From positions 1,674,001 through 1,738,000 of the forward strand of contig OZ243039.1 in NCBI GenBank assembly GCA_965212025.1: DNA of 64,000 nt. The letters are read 5' to 3'. The notes beneath the pieces are model-generated. The model made no database searches. It was not told the origin of the DNA and saw only the letters and a list, made by a program, of their open reading frames with translations. Below, in pieces: positions 26,944 through 35,825 of this stretch (position 1 is its first letter; every line of letters begins with the position of its first letter). Origin of the DNA: G965212025 sp965212025. GTDB taxonomy: Bacteria; Pseudomonadota; Gammaproteobacteria; Poriferisulfidales; Oxydemutatoraceae. The position numbers and the translations under genes are program-made.

Positions 26944-28048
26944 GGTCTGCCAGTTTCACAGCTTCAGAATTCAGTTCACCGAGCCTGTGAAGGGCAGCGT
27001 CATCACGTTTGAAGGTTTCCTGATCGGAAAGCCTGGAGCCGGCAGAAGTGCTGGGGATGACCGGGTATTCATGGTTCATGCGCGCGTACCAGGATTGTGC
27101 AGGCTCGCTGAGCAGGAATTCCAGAAGTTTTTGTGCAGCTTTGGGGTGTTTGGCACCATTGATAACCCCGGCACCGCTGATGTTGACGTGTGCACCGCGG
27201 TCTGCCTGGTTCGGCCAGATGATTTCCACTTTCTGTGCCGCCTTTGACTGGTTTTCGTCTTCGCTCTCGCGCATCATCGACAGGTAATAGGTGTTGGCCA
27301 AAGCCAGGTCGCAGCCGCCGTGTGCCACTGCCAGTATTTGGTCTCGATCACCTCCGGCTGGGGGTCTGGCAAAGTTGCCAACCAAAGACTTTGCCCAGTC
27401 CTGAGTGGCCGCCCGGCCGTTGGCAATGATCAGTGAAGCAATTAGCGATTGGTTGTACACATTGTCCGACGAACGTACGCAGATTCTTTTGTGCCATTTT
27501 GAAGCAGCCAGATCTTCGTAACGTTTGGGCCTTTCAGACTTCGGCAGTCGAAGTGCGACCATGATGACGCGGGAGCGTACGGACAAGCCGTACCATTGCC
27601 CGTCCGGGTCGCGGTATTGAGGTGGCACTCTTTTTTCCAAAAAGGCAGATTTCAGAGCCTGCAAAAGTTGCAGTTCTTTCATGCGATGTAGGCGCCCGAC
27701 GTCAGTGGTGATGAAAAGATCGGCATTCGGATGGTCTTTTTCGAATTGTAGTTTCACGATGAGCGCGTCCGATTTTGCGGTGGTTAAATTGACTGTTATG
27801 CCGGTTTCTTCCGTGAATTTGTCCAGCAGGGGCTTAATGAGGTGTCTCTGGCGTGCCGAGTACACATTCACAGTCTTTTCGGTTTCTTTGGCTACAGGGG
27901 AGTCGTCGCCACTTTCGTTTCCGACAGCACCGGGCTGGTGTGACAGGGGAAGCCACAAAAGCAGGAAGACGACACCAGCGATCAAAGTTTTGCAGCAAGG
28001 CGTGCGCGCCATGCGTCGCCTTGCAAAACGATAAAGTTGCTCGGGCAT
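26927..28048 (-). CDS. fbpA: Iron(III)-binding periplasmic protein
   Basis: About 373 residues from ATG 28048; another ATG at 28012 gives a tighter signal peptide (MARTPCCKTLIAGVVFLLLW) and may be the real start. The mature protein has the FbpA hallmarks: VNVYSARQRHLIKPLLDKF near its N-terminus, the PNADLFITTDVGRL segment and the C-terminal YARMNHEYPVIP region, where this family places its metal-ligand tyrosines. It captures Fe3+ in the periplasm for FbpBC. A Fur-like box lies 50 bases upstream of ATG 28048, supporting iron repression. Confidence 0.87.
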   Translation of the reverse strand: MPEQLYRFARRRMARTPCCKTLIAGVVFLLLWLPLSHQPGAVGNESGDDSPVAKETEKTVNVYSARQRHLIKPLLDKFTEETGITVNLTTAKSDALIVKLQFEKDHPNADLFITTDVGRLHRMKELQLLQALKSAFLEKRVPPQYRDPDGQWYGLSVRSRVIMVALRLPKSERPKRYEDLAASKWHKRICVRSSDNVYNQSLIASLIIANGRAATQDWAKSLVGNFARPPAGGDRDQILAVAHGGCDLALANTYYLSMMRESEDENQSKAAQKVEIIWPNQADRGAHVNISGAGVINGAKHPKAAQKLLEFLLSEPAQSWYARMNHEYPVIPSTSAGSRLSDQETFKRDDAALHRLGELNSEAVKLADRAGWR

Positions 28049-28097
28049 TAAAGGGTTACAGGTGGAAAAAGGCTGGATACGCAACCTTTGAAAAAGT

Positions 28098-28116
28098 GAT
28101 AATGACTATTATTTGT
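28098..28116 (-). promoter_or_regulatory. Fur-like operator upstream of fbpABC
   Basis: Read on the minus strand, the 19 bases ACAAATAATAGTCATTATC match the E. coli Fur consensus at 14 of 19 positions by hand alignment, with 11 of the last 12 identical. It lies 50-68 bases upstream of fbpA ATG 28048, where an iron repressor would block transcription. Its match and its position before an iron importer support each other. Confidence 0.65.
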
Positions 28117-28284
28117 GGAGCTTATTTCCCTGTCAAGCTGGCTTTATGCCTAGGGTGCCTGTAAGCAGGAATCAGCGCAAAGATGAACTGTCCTCTGAGA
28201 AAGCATAATGGTGTTCGTTGCGAGATACAAACAGTTCCTGGAAGCGATTCCTCGATATTTCTGTGGTACGGCTCTTGGCTTCAC

Positions 28285-28545
28285 TGGATAATAAGATAAT
28301 ATCCTTATAAATCAATTATAAAATATTGGAATAAAAGATTGATTATAGGTATTGTCCATGGATGGAGAACCTTCAGCCGACCCGGAGCGACCCGGCTGCA
28401 AAGGTTTCGTAGGGTACCGATGCCAATCGGGAAAGGAAGCAAGGTTCACAGAGGCTTGTGCGACCCAAATGAGTCCGGTGAAGACACCTGATGCTTCTTC
28501 CGGGGTTCGTAAAATATGCAAATGACGAATCTTGTTCTCACACAG
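28285..28545. other. Foldable non-coding region between fbpA and ilvE (candidate RNA)
   Basis: Part of a 590-base gap (28117-28706) without a convincing gene. An AT-rich segment (28285-28345) carries two GATAAT repeats at 28287-28292 and 28295-28300. It is followed by a GC-richer block with a long hairpin: AACCTTCAGCCG pairs with CGGCTG-CA-AAGGTT (about 28370-28408), 12 base pairs with a 2-base bulge. Further stems are CCGG(tg)AAGA with TCTTCCGG near 28475-28503, and GGTTCGT with ACGAATC near 28504-28533. No family is recognised, no poly-U terminator is evident, and the strand is undetermined. Confidence 0.35.
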
Positions 28546-28706
28546 GCTATGATGTGCCGCTTGGAACACTATCAGGGATAAACAGCCAATTTTGAGAGGA
28601 AAAAGACCGACCCACGTGGAAAAACCGCGTCTTGCCTTGCTTCAAAATGACGGTTTGTCACGATTCTGCTAGTTTGTTCGGTTTCCCCGGAAAATAAGGA
28701 GCACGT

Positions 28707-29672
28707 ATGACGAGTTTGCCAATGGACCAGCGAGATGGATGGATTTGGCTGGATGGAAAATTTGTGCCTTGGAAAGAAGCCAAAGTGCACGTGCTTTGTC
28801 ACACATTGCACTACGGCTTGGGCGTTTTTGAAGGGGTTCGTGCCTACGAAACAGAGCGAGGTGTTGCGATTTTTCGCTTACAGGAACACACCACACGGTT
28901 ATTCAACTCTGCGAAGATCGTGGGCATTGGCATGCCTTGCAGCCACAAAGAGGTGATTGAAGTTCAAATGCAAATTCTGGTGCGTAACAAGCTGAGCCGG
29001 GCTTATATCAGACCTATGGTGTTTTTGGGTTGCGAGTCTCTGGGTCTGCGTGCCACTGATCTTCAGTCTCATCTTATGGTTGCCGCATGGGATTGGGGTG
29101 CTTATTTGGGTGCGAAAAACATGGAAACCGGCATCAAGGTGAAAACCTCTTCCATTACCCGCCACCATCCGGGCGCAATGATGGAGAAAGCGAAAGCCAA
29201 CGGGGGTTACCTGAATTGCATCATGGCTTTGCACGAAGCGATTGATGCTGGTTACGACGAATGTCTGATGCTGGACGCGCAAGGTTGTGTTTGTGAAGGC
29301 AGTGGGGAAAACATTTTTTTGGTCAAGGATGGGTGCCTTCGTACGCCAGACTTGTATTCAGCACTTGACGGCATCACCCGCCGCACGATCATGGAGCTGG
29401 CTACCGACAAGGGGATTCAGGTTTGCGAAGCCCGCATCAGCAGGGACGAGGTCTACACGGCTGACGAGGTTTTCCTGACTGGTACAGCTGCGGAAGTGAC
29501 GCCGGTTCGGGAAGTGGATGGCAGGACAATCGGCAACGACAAATGCGGTTCCATCACCAAGCTTTTGCAGTCCACATATTTTGATCTTGTGCACGGCAAG
29601 TTGCCTGACCACTCGGACTGGTTGAGCTATCTGGACACTTCCGTAACCGGGCAGCATGCCTCCCAAGGCTGA
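28707..29672 (+). CDS. ilvE: Branched-chain amino acid aminotransferase
   Basis: A 321-residue class IV PLP-dependent transaminase for the last step of leucine, isoleucine and valine synthesis. Signatures are HYGLGVFEGVRAYETERG at about residue 35, the PLP lysine region MMEKAKANGGYLNCI (about 155-169), GCVCEGSGENIFLV and VFLTGTAAEVTPVREVDGR. AAGGAG lies seven bases before ATG 28707. The gene starts the ilvE-hldE-waaF series and overlaps hldE by 17 bases; pseudomonads also have ilvE beside LPS core genes. Confidence 0.94.
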   Translation: MTSLPMDQRDGWIWLDGKFVPWKEAKVHVLCHTLHYGLGVFEGVRAYETERGVAIFRLQEHTTRLFNSAKIVGIGMPCSHKEVIEVQMQILVRNKLSRAYIRPMVFLGCESLGLRATDLQSHLMVAAWDWGAYLGAKNMETGIKVKTSSITRHHPGAMMEKAKANGGYLNCIMALHEAIDAGYDECLMLDAQGCVCEGSGENIFLVKDGCLRTPDLYSALDGITRRTIMELATDKGIQVCEARISRDEVYTADEVFLTGTAAEVTPVREVDGRTIGNDKCGSITKLLQSTYFDLVHGKLPDHSDWLSYLDTSVTGQHASQG

Positions 29673-31107
29673 GCTTTCCAACTCCCATCTGAATAGTCCG
29701 GGGTTGCCTGATTTCCAGGGCATCCGCTTTTTGGTGGTCGGCGATGTCATGCTTGACTGCTATCTTTATGGCGATGTTGAGCGAGTTTCGCCTGAGGCGC
29801 CCGTGCCGGTCGTGCATGTCACGGGTCAGGATGAGCGTCCCGGTGGGGCAGCCAACGTCGCGTTGAACCTCAGCGCACTCGGTGGCGAGGTTTCTCTTCT
29901 GGGCGCGGTTGGCGCAGACGATGAGGCCAAGAGGCTGATGGGGCTTTTGGGTGAAAGCCGAGTGCAATGCCCCTGGATTGTCTCTGCTGCGCAGCAGACC
30001 ACTCTGAAAACGCGTGTTCTGAGCAGCAGCCAGCAGCTATTGCGCATTGACCGCGAACAGCACCTCAACGAGTGCTGCCTGGAAGAATTGGAAGAGCAAT
30101 TTATTGCCCTGCTGCCAGCATGCGATGCCGTGGTTTTTTCCGATTACGCCAAAGGGGTTCTCGGCAAAGTGGCAGATTGGGTCGCTCTGGCGAAAAAGTG
30201 CCACCTGCCGGTGTTTGTGGATCCCAAAGGCCAAGACTTTTCGCGTTATGCCGGGGTGGATGTTTTAACCCCAAACCAAGGGGAATTTAATACGGTTGTC
30301 GGGGCTTCTGGAAGCGAAGCAGAATTTTTGGCAAAAGGCGAAAAGCTTTTGCAGGAGTTGAGGCTGGGCGCGCTTCTGGTGACACGGGGAAGCCAGGGCA
30401 TGACGCTTTTTTCTGAGGCTGGTGTTGAGCACTTTCCGGCGGAAGCCCAGGAAGTCTATGACGTGACAGGGGCAGGGGATACGGTCGTTTCTGTTCTGGC
30501 TGCCACTCGTGTTGCCGGCTGTTCGCTATCGCTGGCTACAAAGTTTGCCAACCAGGCAGCGGCAGCGGCGGTTCGGAAAATTGGCGTCTCAGTCGTGTGT
30601 CGCCGGGATTTGCTTAACGGTGGGGGCGATGGTTTCGGTTTTTCTGCTGTTCTTTCCGCTACTCAGCTGCCAGGGGTGCTGCGCGCCTCACGCGCCTTGG
30701 GAGAGCGGCTGGTGATGACCAATGGCTGCTTTGATTTGCTGCATGCCGGTCACGTGGAATATTTACAGCAGGCAGCTGCCTTGGGGGATCGTCTGCTGGT
30801 TGCCATTAACGATGACGCTTCGGTTGCCAGGTTGAAAGGGTCAAGCCGTCCTCTGGTGCCCCTGGAGTCCCGGATGCAAGTGGTTGCCGGTCTGGCAAGT
30901 GTCGACTGGGTCGTTCCTTTTTCAGAACTCACGCCGGAGCGGCTGATCAGCGAGGTGATGCCGGATGTGTTGGTGAAAGGGGGGGATTACCGTGCCGATG
31001 AAGTGGTCGGGGCAAAGCAGGTGCAGGAAAATGGTGGTGAGGTGAAAATCATTCCGTACGTCAAAGGTTTTTCAACCAGCGAGATGCTCGAAAAAGCCCG
31101 CCGCTGA
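29656..31107 (+). CDS. hldE: Bifunctional heptose-7-phosphate kinase / heptose-1-phosphate adenylyltransferase
   Basis: A 483-residue fusion for ADP-L-glycero-beta-D-manno-heptose synthesis. Residues about 1-325 form a PfkB/ribokinase-like kinase (RFLVVGDVMLDCYLYGDVER, PGGAANVALNLSALGG, and the catalytic DVTGAGDTVVSVLA). Residues about 345-483 form a cytidylyltransferase-like domain with TNGCFDLLHAGHVEYLQQA and LVKGGDYRADEVVG. Both activities therefore look intact. The start codon lies within the ilvE end and waaF follows after 12 bases, consistent with an LPS inner-core operon. Confidence 0.94.
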   Translation: MPPKAELSNSHLNSPGLPDFQGIRFLVVGDVMLDCYLYGDVERVSPEAPVPVVHVTGQDERPGGAANVALNLSALGGEVSLLGAVGADDEAKRLMGLLGESRVQCPWIVSAAQQTTLKTRVLSSSQQLLRIDREQHLNECCLEELEEQFIALLPACDAVVFSDYAKGVLGKVADWVALAKKCHLPVFVDPKGQDFSRYAGVDVLTPNQGEFNTVVGASGSEAEFLAKGEKLLQELRLGALLVTRGSQGMTLFSEAGVEHFPAEAQEVYDVTGAGDTVVSVLAATRVAGCSLSLATKFANQAAAAAVRKIGVSVVCRRDLLNGGGDGFGFSAVLSATQLPGVLRASRALGERLVMTNGCFDLLHAGHVEYLQQAAALGDRLLVAINDDASVARLKGSSRPLVPLESRMQVVAGLASVDWVVPFSELTPERLISEVMPDVLVKGGDYRADEVVGAKQVQENGGEVKIIPYVKGFSTSEMLEKARR

Positions 31108-31119
31108 GGGGTTTTTGGT

Positions 31120-32196
31120 GTGACAAAGAGAGAGAAAATTTTTGTCGTGGGTCCGTCATGGGTTGGCGATATAATTTTTGCACAATGCCTGTTCAGCGAT
31201 TTGCACCGGCAATACCCGGATGCGGAGGTCACGGTGGCGGCCCCTGCCTGGTCAGCACCGCTCTTGAAGCGCATGCCGGAAATTGCCCGGATTGTTGGCT
31301 TGCCTTTCAAGCATGGTGAGCTCCGTTTGGCAGAGCGGCGACAGCTCGGGCGTTCATTGCGAGCTTTCGGTTTTACGCGTGCCATTGTTTTGCCCCGCTC
31401 TTTGAAGTCCGCTTTATTGCCTTGGTTTGCCAGAATCCCTGTTCGTACAGGTTTTCTCGGAGAGCAGCGTTATGGGCTGGTCAATGATCGGCGCACGCTT
31501 GACCCGGTGGTATTGCCGCGCGTGGTGGATCGCTTCCTGGCTTTGGGTCGTTCTGCGAATGGGTCAGAAGATAAAATCCCCTTCCGTTTTCCGCGTTTGA
31601 AAATTGACGAATCAAACCGCGCCCGCTGCGTGCAAAAGTTTGCCTTGTCTTGCGTGCAACCGACTCTGGCTCTGTTGCCGGGTGCGGCTTTCGGGAAAGC
31701 CAAGCGTTGGCCAGCCCACTATTTTGCAGAAGTTGCCAGGCATTTCAGGAGCCAAGGCAGACCGGTTTGGGTTTTTGGCGATGAAAGTGAAAGCGATGCA
31801 GGGTCGCTGATCGCTGCGCAGGCACCGGGAGCGGTCAATTTGTGTGGGCGCACGAGTTTGACAGATGTGGCGGATTTGTTGTCGCTATGTGGACTTGCCA
31901 TCGGAAATGATTCGGGGTTATCGCATCTGGCGCCGGCAGTTGGTTGTCCACCACTGGTGGTCTATGGTTCCTCGTCTCCGGATTTCACTCCGCCTTTGCA
32001 CGCCCGGGCGCGGATCATGAGACTGGATTTGCCGTGCAGTCCTTGCAGAAAAAGAACCTGCCGTTATGGGCACTATCGTTGCCTGAATGAGCTTCGACCC
32101 GAAGCGGCGTGCGCAAACGGTGAGGCGATGCTTGCCCTTCATGATGCCAAGATGCCAAATCCGGCGATGACGGAAATGGTTCCGAGGCACTTTTAG
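31120..32196 (+). CDS. waaF: ADP-heptose:LPS heptosyltransferase II
   Basis: A 358-residue GT9 glycosyltransferase starting at GTG 31120. The N-terminus (FVVGPSWVGDIIFAQCLFSDL) and the donor-binding region (LLPGAAFGKAKRWPAHYFAEVA, NDSGLSHLAPAVGCP) are characteristic. The C-terminal SPCRKRTCRYGHYRCL cysteine pattern is typical of WaaF rather than WaaC. It transfers the second heptose onto the LPS inner core at the cytosolic face of the inner membrane. It follows hldE, which makes its donor precursor. Confidence 0.92.
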   Translation: MTKREKIFVVGPSWVGDIIFAQCLFSDLHRQYPDAEVTVAAPAWSAPLLKRMPEIARIVGLPFKHGELRLAERRQLGRSLRAFGFTRAIVLPRSLKSALLPWFARIPVRTGFLGEQRYGLVNDRRTLDPVVLPRVVDRFLALGRSANGSEDKIPFRFPRLKIDESNRARCVQKFALSCVQPTLALLPGAAFGKAKRWPAHYFAEVARHFRSQGRPVWVFGDESESDAGSLIAAQAPGAVNLCGRTSLTDVADLLSLCGLAIGNDSGLSHLAPAVGCPPLVVYGSSSPDFTPPLHARARIMRLDLPCSPCRKRTCRYGHYRCLNELRPEAACANGEAMLALHDAKMPNPAMTEMVPRHF

Positions 32197-32202
32197 CGTT
32201 CC

Positions 32203-32901
32203 TTGTATCCCCGTTCACTACTTCCACTGATGACATTCGGCGGGAAAGGCGTCCCCCCCCTGATCGTGAAAATTTTGCCACCCCGCGACTATGCAGACAC
32301 CTTCGAAATGATGAAACAACACTGCCTGCAGCGTGATGCAAACACCCCGGACGAAGTTTGGCTTTTGCAACACCATCCTGTGATTACGCTTGGTGTGCGC
32401 GGCGACTTGTGTGATGTTTCGGACGCAGCTGACGTGCCCATCCTGAACAGCGACCGCGGTGGCAAGACCACGTACCATGGGCCGGGGCAATGGATACTTT
32501 ACGCGCTCCTGGATTTGCCGCGCAGAAAAATACGCGTACGGGAACTTGTGACTTTGCTTGAAAGCTCTGTGGTCGCCACCTGCCGGCAGCATGGTGTCAT
32601 CGCACAACGCCACTCTCGCAGCCCTGGCGTGTTCGTGAAGGGGGCGAAAATCGCTTTTCTGGGATTGCGGGTTCGCCGCGGCTGCAGTTACCACGGCATC
32701 GCTTTCAACGTCAGCAATGACCTGTCTGCTTTCCGAAATATCGTGTGCTGTGGAGTTGCCGGTCAATCTGTGGTGCGGTTTTGTGATCTGTCGGACCATG
32801 ACCCGCAGGAACTTCCTCTGAATTTTCTGGAAAATTTTCTCTTCGCATTGACGGGCAGGCCAATCTCTGGCGCTCTGTCTTTAAAGCTGTCATCCCTGTG
32901 A
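32203..32901 (+). CDS. lipB: Octanoyl-ACP:protein N-octanoyltransferase
   Basis: LipB moves octanoate from acyl carrier protein to lipoyl domains. Visible motifs are NSDRGGKTTYHGPGQ, the catalytic lysine in GAKIAFLGLRVRRGCSYHGIAFNV and the nucleophile region IVCCGVAG, where two adjacent cysteines precede glycine; the second aligns with the usual catalytic Cys-Gly. The start is uncertain: TTG 32203 gives 232 residues, ATG 32230 gives 223. It overlaps lipA at GTGA (32898-32901). The substrate loop LQHHPVITLGVRG has the usual position. Confidence 0.92.
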   Translation: MYPRSLLPLMTFGGKGVPPLIVKILPPRDYADTFEMMKQHCLQRDANTPDEVWLLQHHPVITLGVRGDLCDVSDAADVPILNSDRGGKTTYHGPGQWILYALLDLPRRKIRVRELVTLLESSVVATCRQHGVIAQRHSRSPGVFVKGAKIAFLGLRVRRGCSYHGIAFNVSNDLSAFRNIVCCGVAGQSVVRFCDLSDHDPQELPLNFLENFLFALTGRPISGALSLKLSSL

Positions 32902-33857
32902 GCGACTGCCAGCAGCAAACGTTTTCCCGGCTGACTCCGGACACCCATCTGCGTGGTGAGGCGAAAGTCCTGAAGCGTGTTCGGCGAGACTCATATCTGG
33001 CAGGTGGCTCACTTGCCAAACCGCGGTGGCTGCGCACTCGGGCTGGTGACCCGGAGCGAATCGCAGAAATGAAAACCCTGCTCAGGGAAAAGCGCTTGAC
33101 AACCGTGTGCGAAGAATCACGTTGTCCGAATTTACACGAATGCTTCAGTGCCGGGACAGCGACTTTTATGATCATGGGGAATCGGTGCACGCGCCGTTGC
33201 AGTTTTTGCGACGTTGCGCATGGCCGACCTGCTCCGCTTGATAAACAGGAACCGCAAAGATTGGCGACGATGGTTCAGGTGCTGGGTCTTGGCTATGTGG
33301 TGATTACTTCAGTCGACCGGGATGATTTGCGTGATGGTGGCGCGGGGCATTTTGCGGATTGCGTACGCGCTGTGCGCGCGTGCAACGCTGGCATAAAAAT
33401 AGAAATTCTGGTTCCGGATTTTCGTGGGCGGCTGGATGCTGCTTTGAAAAACCTTTGTGCTTCCCCGTGTGATGTGCTCAGCCATAACATTGAGACGGTT
33501 TCCTCTCTCTATACCCACGTGCGCCCGGGTAGCGACTATGCGCACTCACTTCGGATGTTGAAGCAACACAAGAGCTTGCAGCCCGATATCCCGACAAAGT
33601 CCGGTTTGATGCTGGGTCTTGGTGAAAGCCCCTTGGAGGTAGAGAAGGTTTTGGAAGATTTGCGTGAAAACGGTGTCGACATGCTGACCATTGGGCAGTA
33701 TCTGTGTCCTGGGGCAGGCTATCATCCAGTGAAACGATACGCCCCTTTGGAGGAATTTGCGTATTACCGCAGCTTCGGCATGCGCTTGGGCTTTCAACAC
33801 GTGGAAAGCGGGCCGCTGGTACGCTCTTCTTACCACGCTGAGCAACAATTCGCCTAG
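32898..33857 (+). CDS. lipA: Lipoyl synthase
   Basis: A 319-residue radical-SAM enzyme inserting two sulfurs into octanoylated proteins. The auxiliary-cluster motif is CEESRCPNLHEC and the radical-SAM motif GNRCTRRCSFCDVAHG, followed by VVITSVDRDDLRDGGAGHFA. The family's RSSYHAE near the C-terminus is present. The start is GTG 32898, overlapping the lipB stop by four bases, so the two genes of the lipoate pathway are translationally coupled. Confidence 0.95.
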   Translation: MSDCQQQTFSRLTPDTHLRGEAKVLKRVRRDSYLAGGSLAKPRWLRTRAGDPERIAEMKTLLREKRLTTVCEESRCPNLHECFSAGTATFMIMGNRCTRRCSFCDVAHGRPAPLDKQEPQRLATMVQVLGLGYVVITSVDRDDLRDGGAGHFADCVRAVRACNAGIKIEILVPDFRGRLDAALKNLCASPCDVLSHNIETVSSLYTHVRPGSDYAHSLRMLKQHKSLQPDIPTKSGLMLGLGESPLEVEKVLEDLRENGVDMLTIGQYLCPGAGYHPVKRYAPLEEFAYYRSFGMRLGFQHVESGPLVRSSYHAEQQFA

Positions 33858-33891
33858 GGAACCTTTGTTCACGCTTGAGTCGGACAGTCCT

Positions 33892-33915
33892 AACCCGCTC
33901 CTACCAGGGTTTTTC
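33892..33915 (+). terminator. Weak candidate terminator after lipA
   Basis: AACCC and GGGTT can pair across a ten-base spacer and are followed by a short T run ending at about 33914. The stem is only five base pairs, so this is a low-confidence terminator. It lies 35 bases beyond the lipA stop, in the convergent gap before the AlgR-like gene. Confidence 0.3.
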
Positions 33916-34092
33916 AGGGGATTTCCAAAGCACAGCTATTGAACTGTCTCAAAACAACGAATTTTGAATTGGGGTTTTTGGTGAACATTGGAAGCTACCC
34001 CTAAACTGAAATCATACGACTTCAACCCTGCCTTTCGCGCTTAAAAAATTGGAATATTTTTCGCTTGCCAGGTTCCTGACAGCGCGTTTCTT

Positions 34093-34878
34093 TTAGTGAT
34101 GCTCTTGCGTTAGCACTTGTCGTCTATGAGTCGCGCACTTTAGAAAGCTGGAAAAATTTTTCATGAAACTGCGAATCGCACAGAGGTTACGACGACTGAC
34201 GCGAATCTGCCTGTCGAGATTCTTGACTGTCAGAAAATAATTGCCTGGACCAGAGCACAGGAGGCTCTTGACGTATGCTTTGTTGACCAAAGTGTTGCGG
34301 TGTACGCGTAGCAGCTTTGTGGAGTACTCCTCTTCAAAACTGATGAGTGAGCGGTCCACGATGGATTTTCCTCTGCTGTGATAGATCACCGAGTATTTTT
34401 CTTCCGAGCGCAGAATGTAAATATCGTTCAGCGGGATGAGCTCCATGTTCTTTCCAGTATGGCAGCAGATATAGCTCCTCATTTTGTCGCTGAAAGAATC
34501 AGGTTCCCGGATCAGGTTGCGAGCGTTCCTCTGAGTGTGTTCCAGGGCTTGTCGCAGAGATTCGCGACGTACCGGCTTGAGCAGGTAATTCTCGGCGTGG
34601 ACATGAAAAGCATCCAGAGCGTGTTCGGCAAAAGCGGTGATGAAAATAATGGCTGGGGGCTTTTCTGTGCTGCTGATGTGGCGGGCAGCTTCAATGCCGC
34701 TCATACGAGGCATCCTGATGTCCATAAGAACCAGGTCCACCGCCATGGAATCCGCCATGTATACCGATTCGATGCCGTCGTGCGCCTTTCCCACGACGTG
34801 ACAGTCAGGAAAATTGTCGACCATGAGGGACAAACGCTCACGGGCGGCATGTTCGTCGTCAACGACTAGTACATTCAT
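34093..34878 (-). CDS. LytTR-family response regulator (AlgR-like)
   Basis: A 261-residue regulator with an N-terminal receiver domain (VVDDEHAARERLSLMV, phosphorylation aspartate in VDLVLMDIRMPRMSG, KPVRRESL lysine) and a C-terminal LytTR DNA-binding domain (LIPLNDIYILRSEEKYSVIYH, LLRVHRNTLVNKAYV). This is the AlgR plan, which in pseudomonads controls alginate, twitching and virulence. Its ATG overlaps the end of the sensor gene at 34875-34878. In many gammaproteobacteria algZ-algR lies directly before hemC-hemD; here hemCD is about 9 kb away. The target genes cannot be inferred. Confidence 0.88.
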   Translation of the reverse strand: MNVLVVDDEHAARERLSLMVDNFPDCHVVGKAHDGIESVYMADSMAVDLVLMDIRMPRMSGIEAARHISSTEKPPAIIFITAFAEHALDAFHVHAENYLLKPVRRESLRQALEHTQRNARNLIREPDSFSDKMRSYICCHTGKNMELIPLNDIYILRSEEKYSVIYHSRGKSIVDRSLISFEEEYSTKLLRVHRNTLVNKAYVKSLLCSGPGNYFLTVKNLDRQIRVSRRNLCAIRSFMKNFSSFLKCATHRRQVLTQEHH

Positions 34879-35825
34879 AGTTCTGTCTCCATTGGAATTT
34901 TGAAAGTTACGATGTGTTCACAGGCGTCCTGCCTGTGGTTGATATAAGAGCGATTGCCGAAAACTTGTGACAAGAGCTTCTCAATGCGTTCGTGTGTCTG
35001 CTGGTTTCCATGCACGTGCTTTTTAGGAACCCTTCCTTCCGGATTGCGAATTTCAAAACACAACCACAGGTCGTGCCGATGTATTGAAATAAAAATTGTG
35101 CCAGTGTCTGCGCAGGTCTCTATTCCATGGTAGACGGCGTTTTCCAGGAGTGGTTGCAGGAACATTGCCGGAACACGGGTTTTCAGTGCGATTTGCGGGT
35201 CGATTTCCCAGACGACTTTGAGCTTTCCGCCGAGTCGGGTCTTTTCAATTTCCAGGTATAGTTTTACGGTTTCCAGTTCTTCTTTGAGGCTGATGATGTG
35301 GTTTTGTTTCATTACGGCACGGAATAATTCTGCTAGCTGATGGAGATTAGCTTCGGCAAGTTTGGGGTGTGTGTGCAGTAGACAAACGGTAGTATTTAGA
35401 CTGTTAAAAAGGAAATGGTGGCGAAGATATCTCCAGCGTTCGTTGCTTTTTTCCAGCACCTTTATGCGCTCACGCTGGCAAAGGAAGACAGTAGCCGGAA
35501 TGAAGAAAGTGCTTGAGAGAAAAAGCAGACTGGCGCCCTCTTTGGGATGGTGGGCGGAGCCAAAAAGCCCCCCTTCCAGCATAAAAACCGCGAGTACATT
35601 CGCGAGGCCGCAAAGTGTCATGGGCAACAGGCAGGCGGACCACGCCCCGGCAATGGGTGCGCCATTTTTGTAGTGGCACCAGATCCAGGCATTGCCAAAT
35701 GCCAAGAGCTGAAAGAAAAGGAAAAGCCGGCCAGTGGAAAACCCGGTAGTGTTTTCTGGAGTAATGAGCAGAGCCAAAGCACTTTGTGCCACTATGGAAA
35801 AGACGGCTGTCTCAAAGGCTCTCAT
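34875..35825 (-). CDS. LytS/AlgZ-type sensor histidine kinase
   Basis: A 316-residue membrane kinase. About five hydrophobic segments occupy residues 5-120, followed by the His-kinase domain with the phospho-acceptor region RYLRHHFLFNSLNTTVCLL and an ATP-binding part (VPAMFLQPLLENAVYHGIE). The HxFxFNxLN pattern is typical of LytS/AlgZ kinases that pair with LytTR regulators, and the partner gene overlaps it by four bases. The signal sensed is unknown. Confidence 0.85.
   Translation of the reverse strand: MRAFETAVFSIVAQSALALLITPENTTGFSTGRLFLFFQLLAFGNAWIWCHYKNGAPIAGAWSACLLPMTLCGLANVLAVFMLEGGLFGSAHHPKEGASLLFLSSTFFIPATVFLCQRERIKVLEKSNERWRYLRHHFLFNSLNTTVCLLHTHPKLAEANLHQLAELFRAVMKQNHIISLKEELETVKLYLEIEKTRLGGKLKVVWEIDPQIALKTRVPAMFLQPLLENAVYHGIETCADTGTIFISIHRHDLWLCFEIRNPEGRVPKKHVHGNQQTHERIEKLLSQVFGNRSYINHRQDACEHIVTFKIPMETEL

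Noticed and set aside
28340..28545. Known RNA classes (6S, SRP, tmRNA, RNase P, cobalamin, TPP and cyclic di-GMP riboswitches)
   Set aside because: Partial resemblances such as ACCTGAT or GGTACCGATG were seen, but the conserved cores of these families are missing.
28312..28569. 85-codon minus-strand open frame over the foldable region
   Set aside because: No recognisable domain, and the stems found there explain the sequence better as RNA or a regulatory region.
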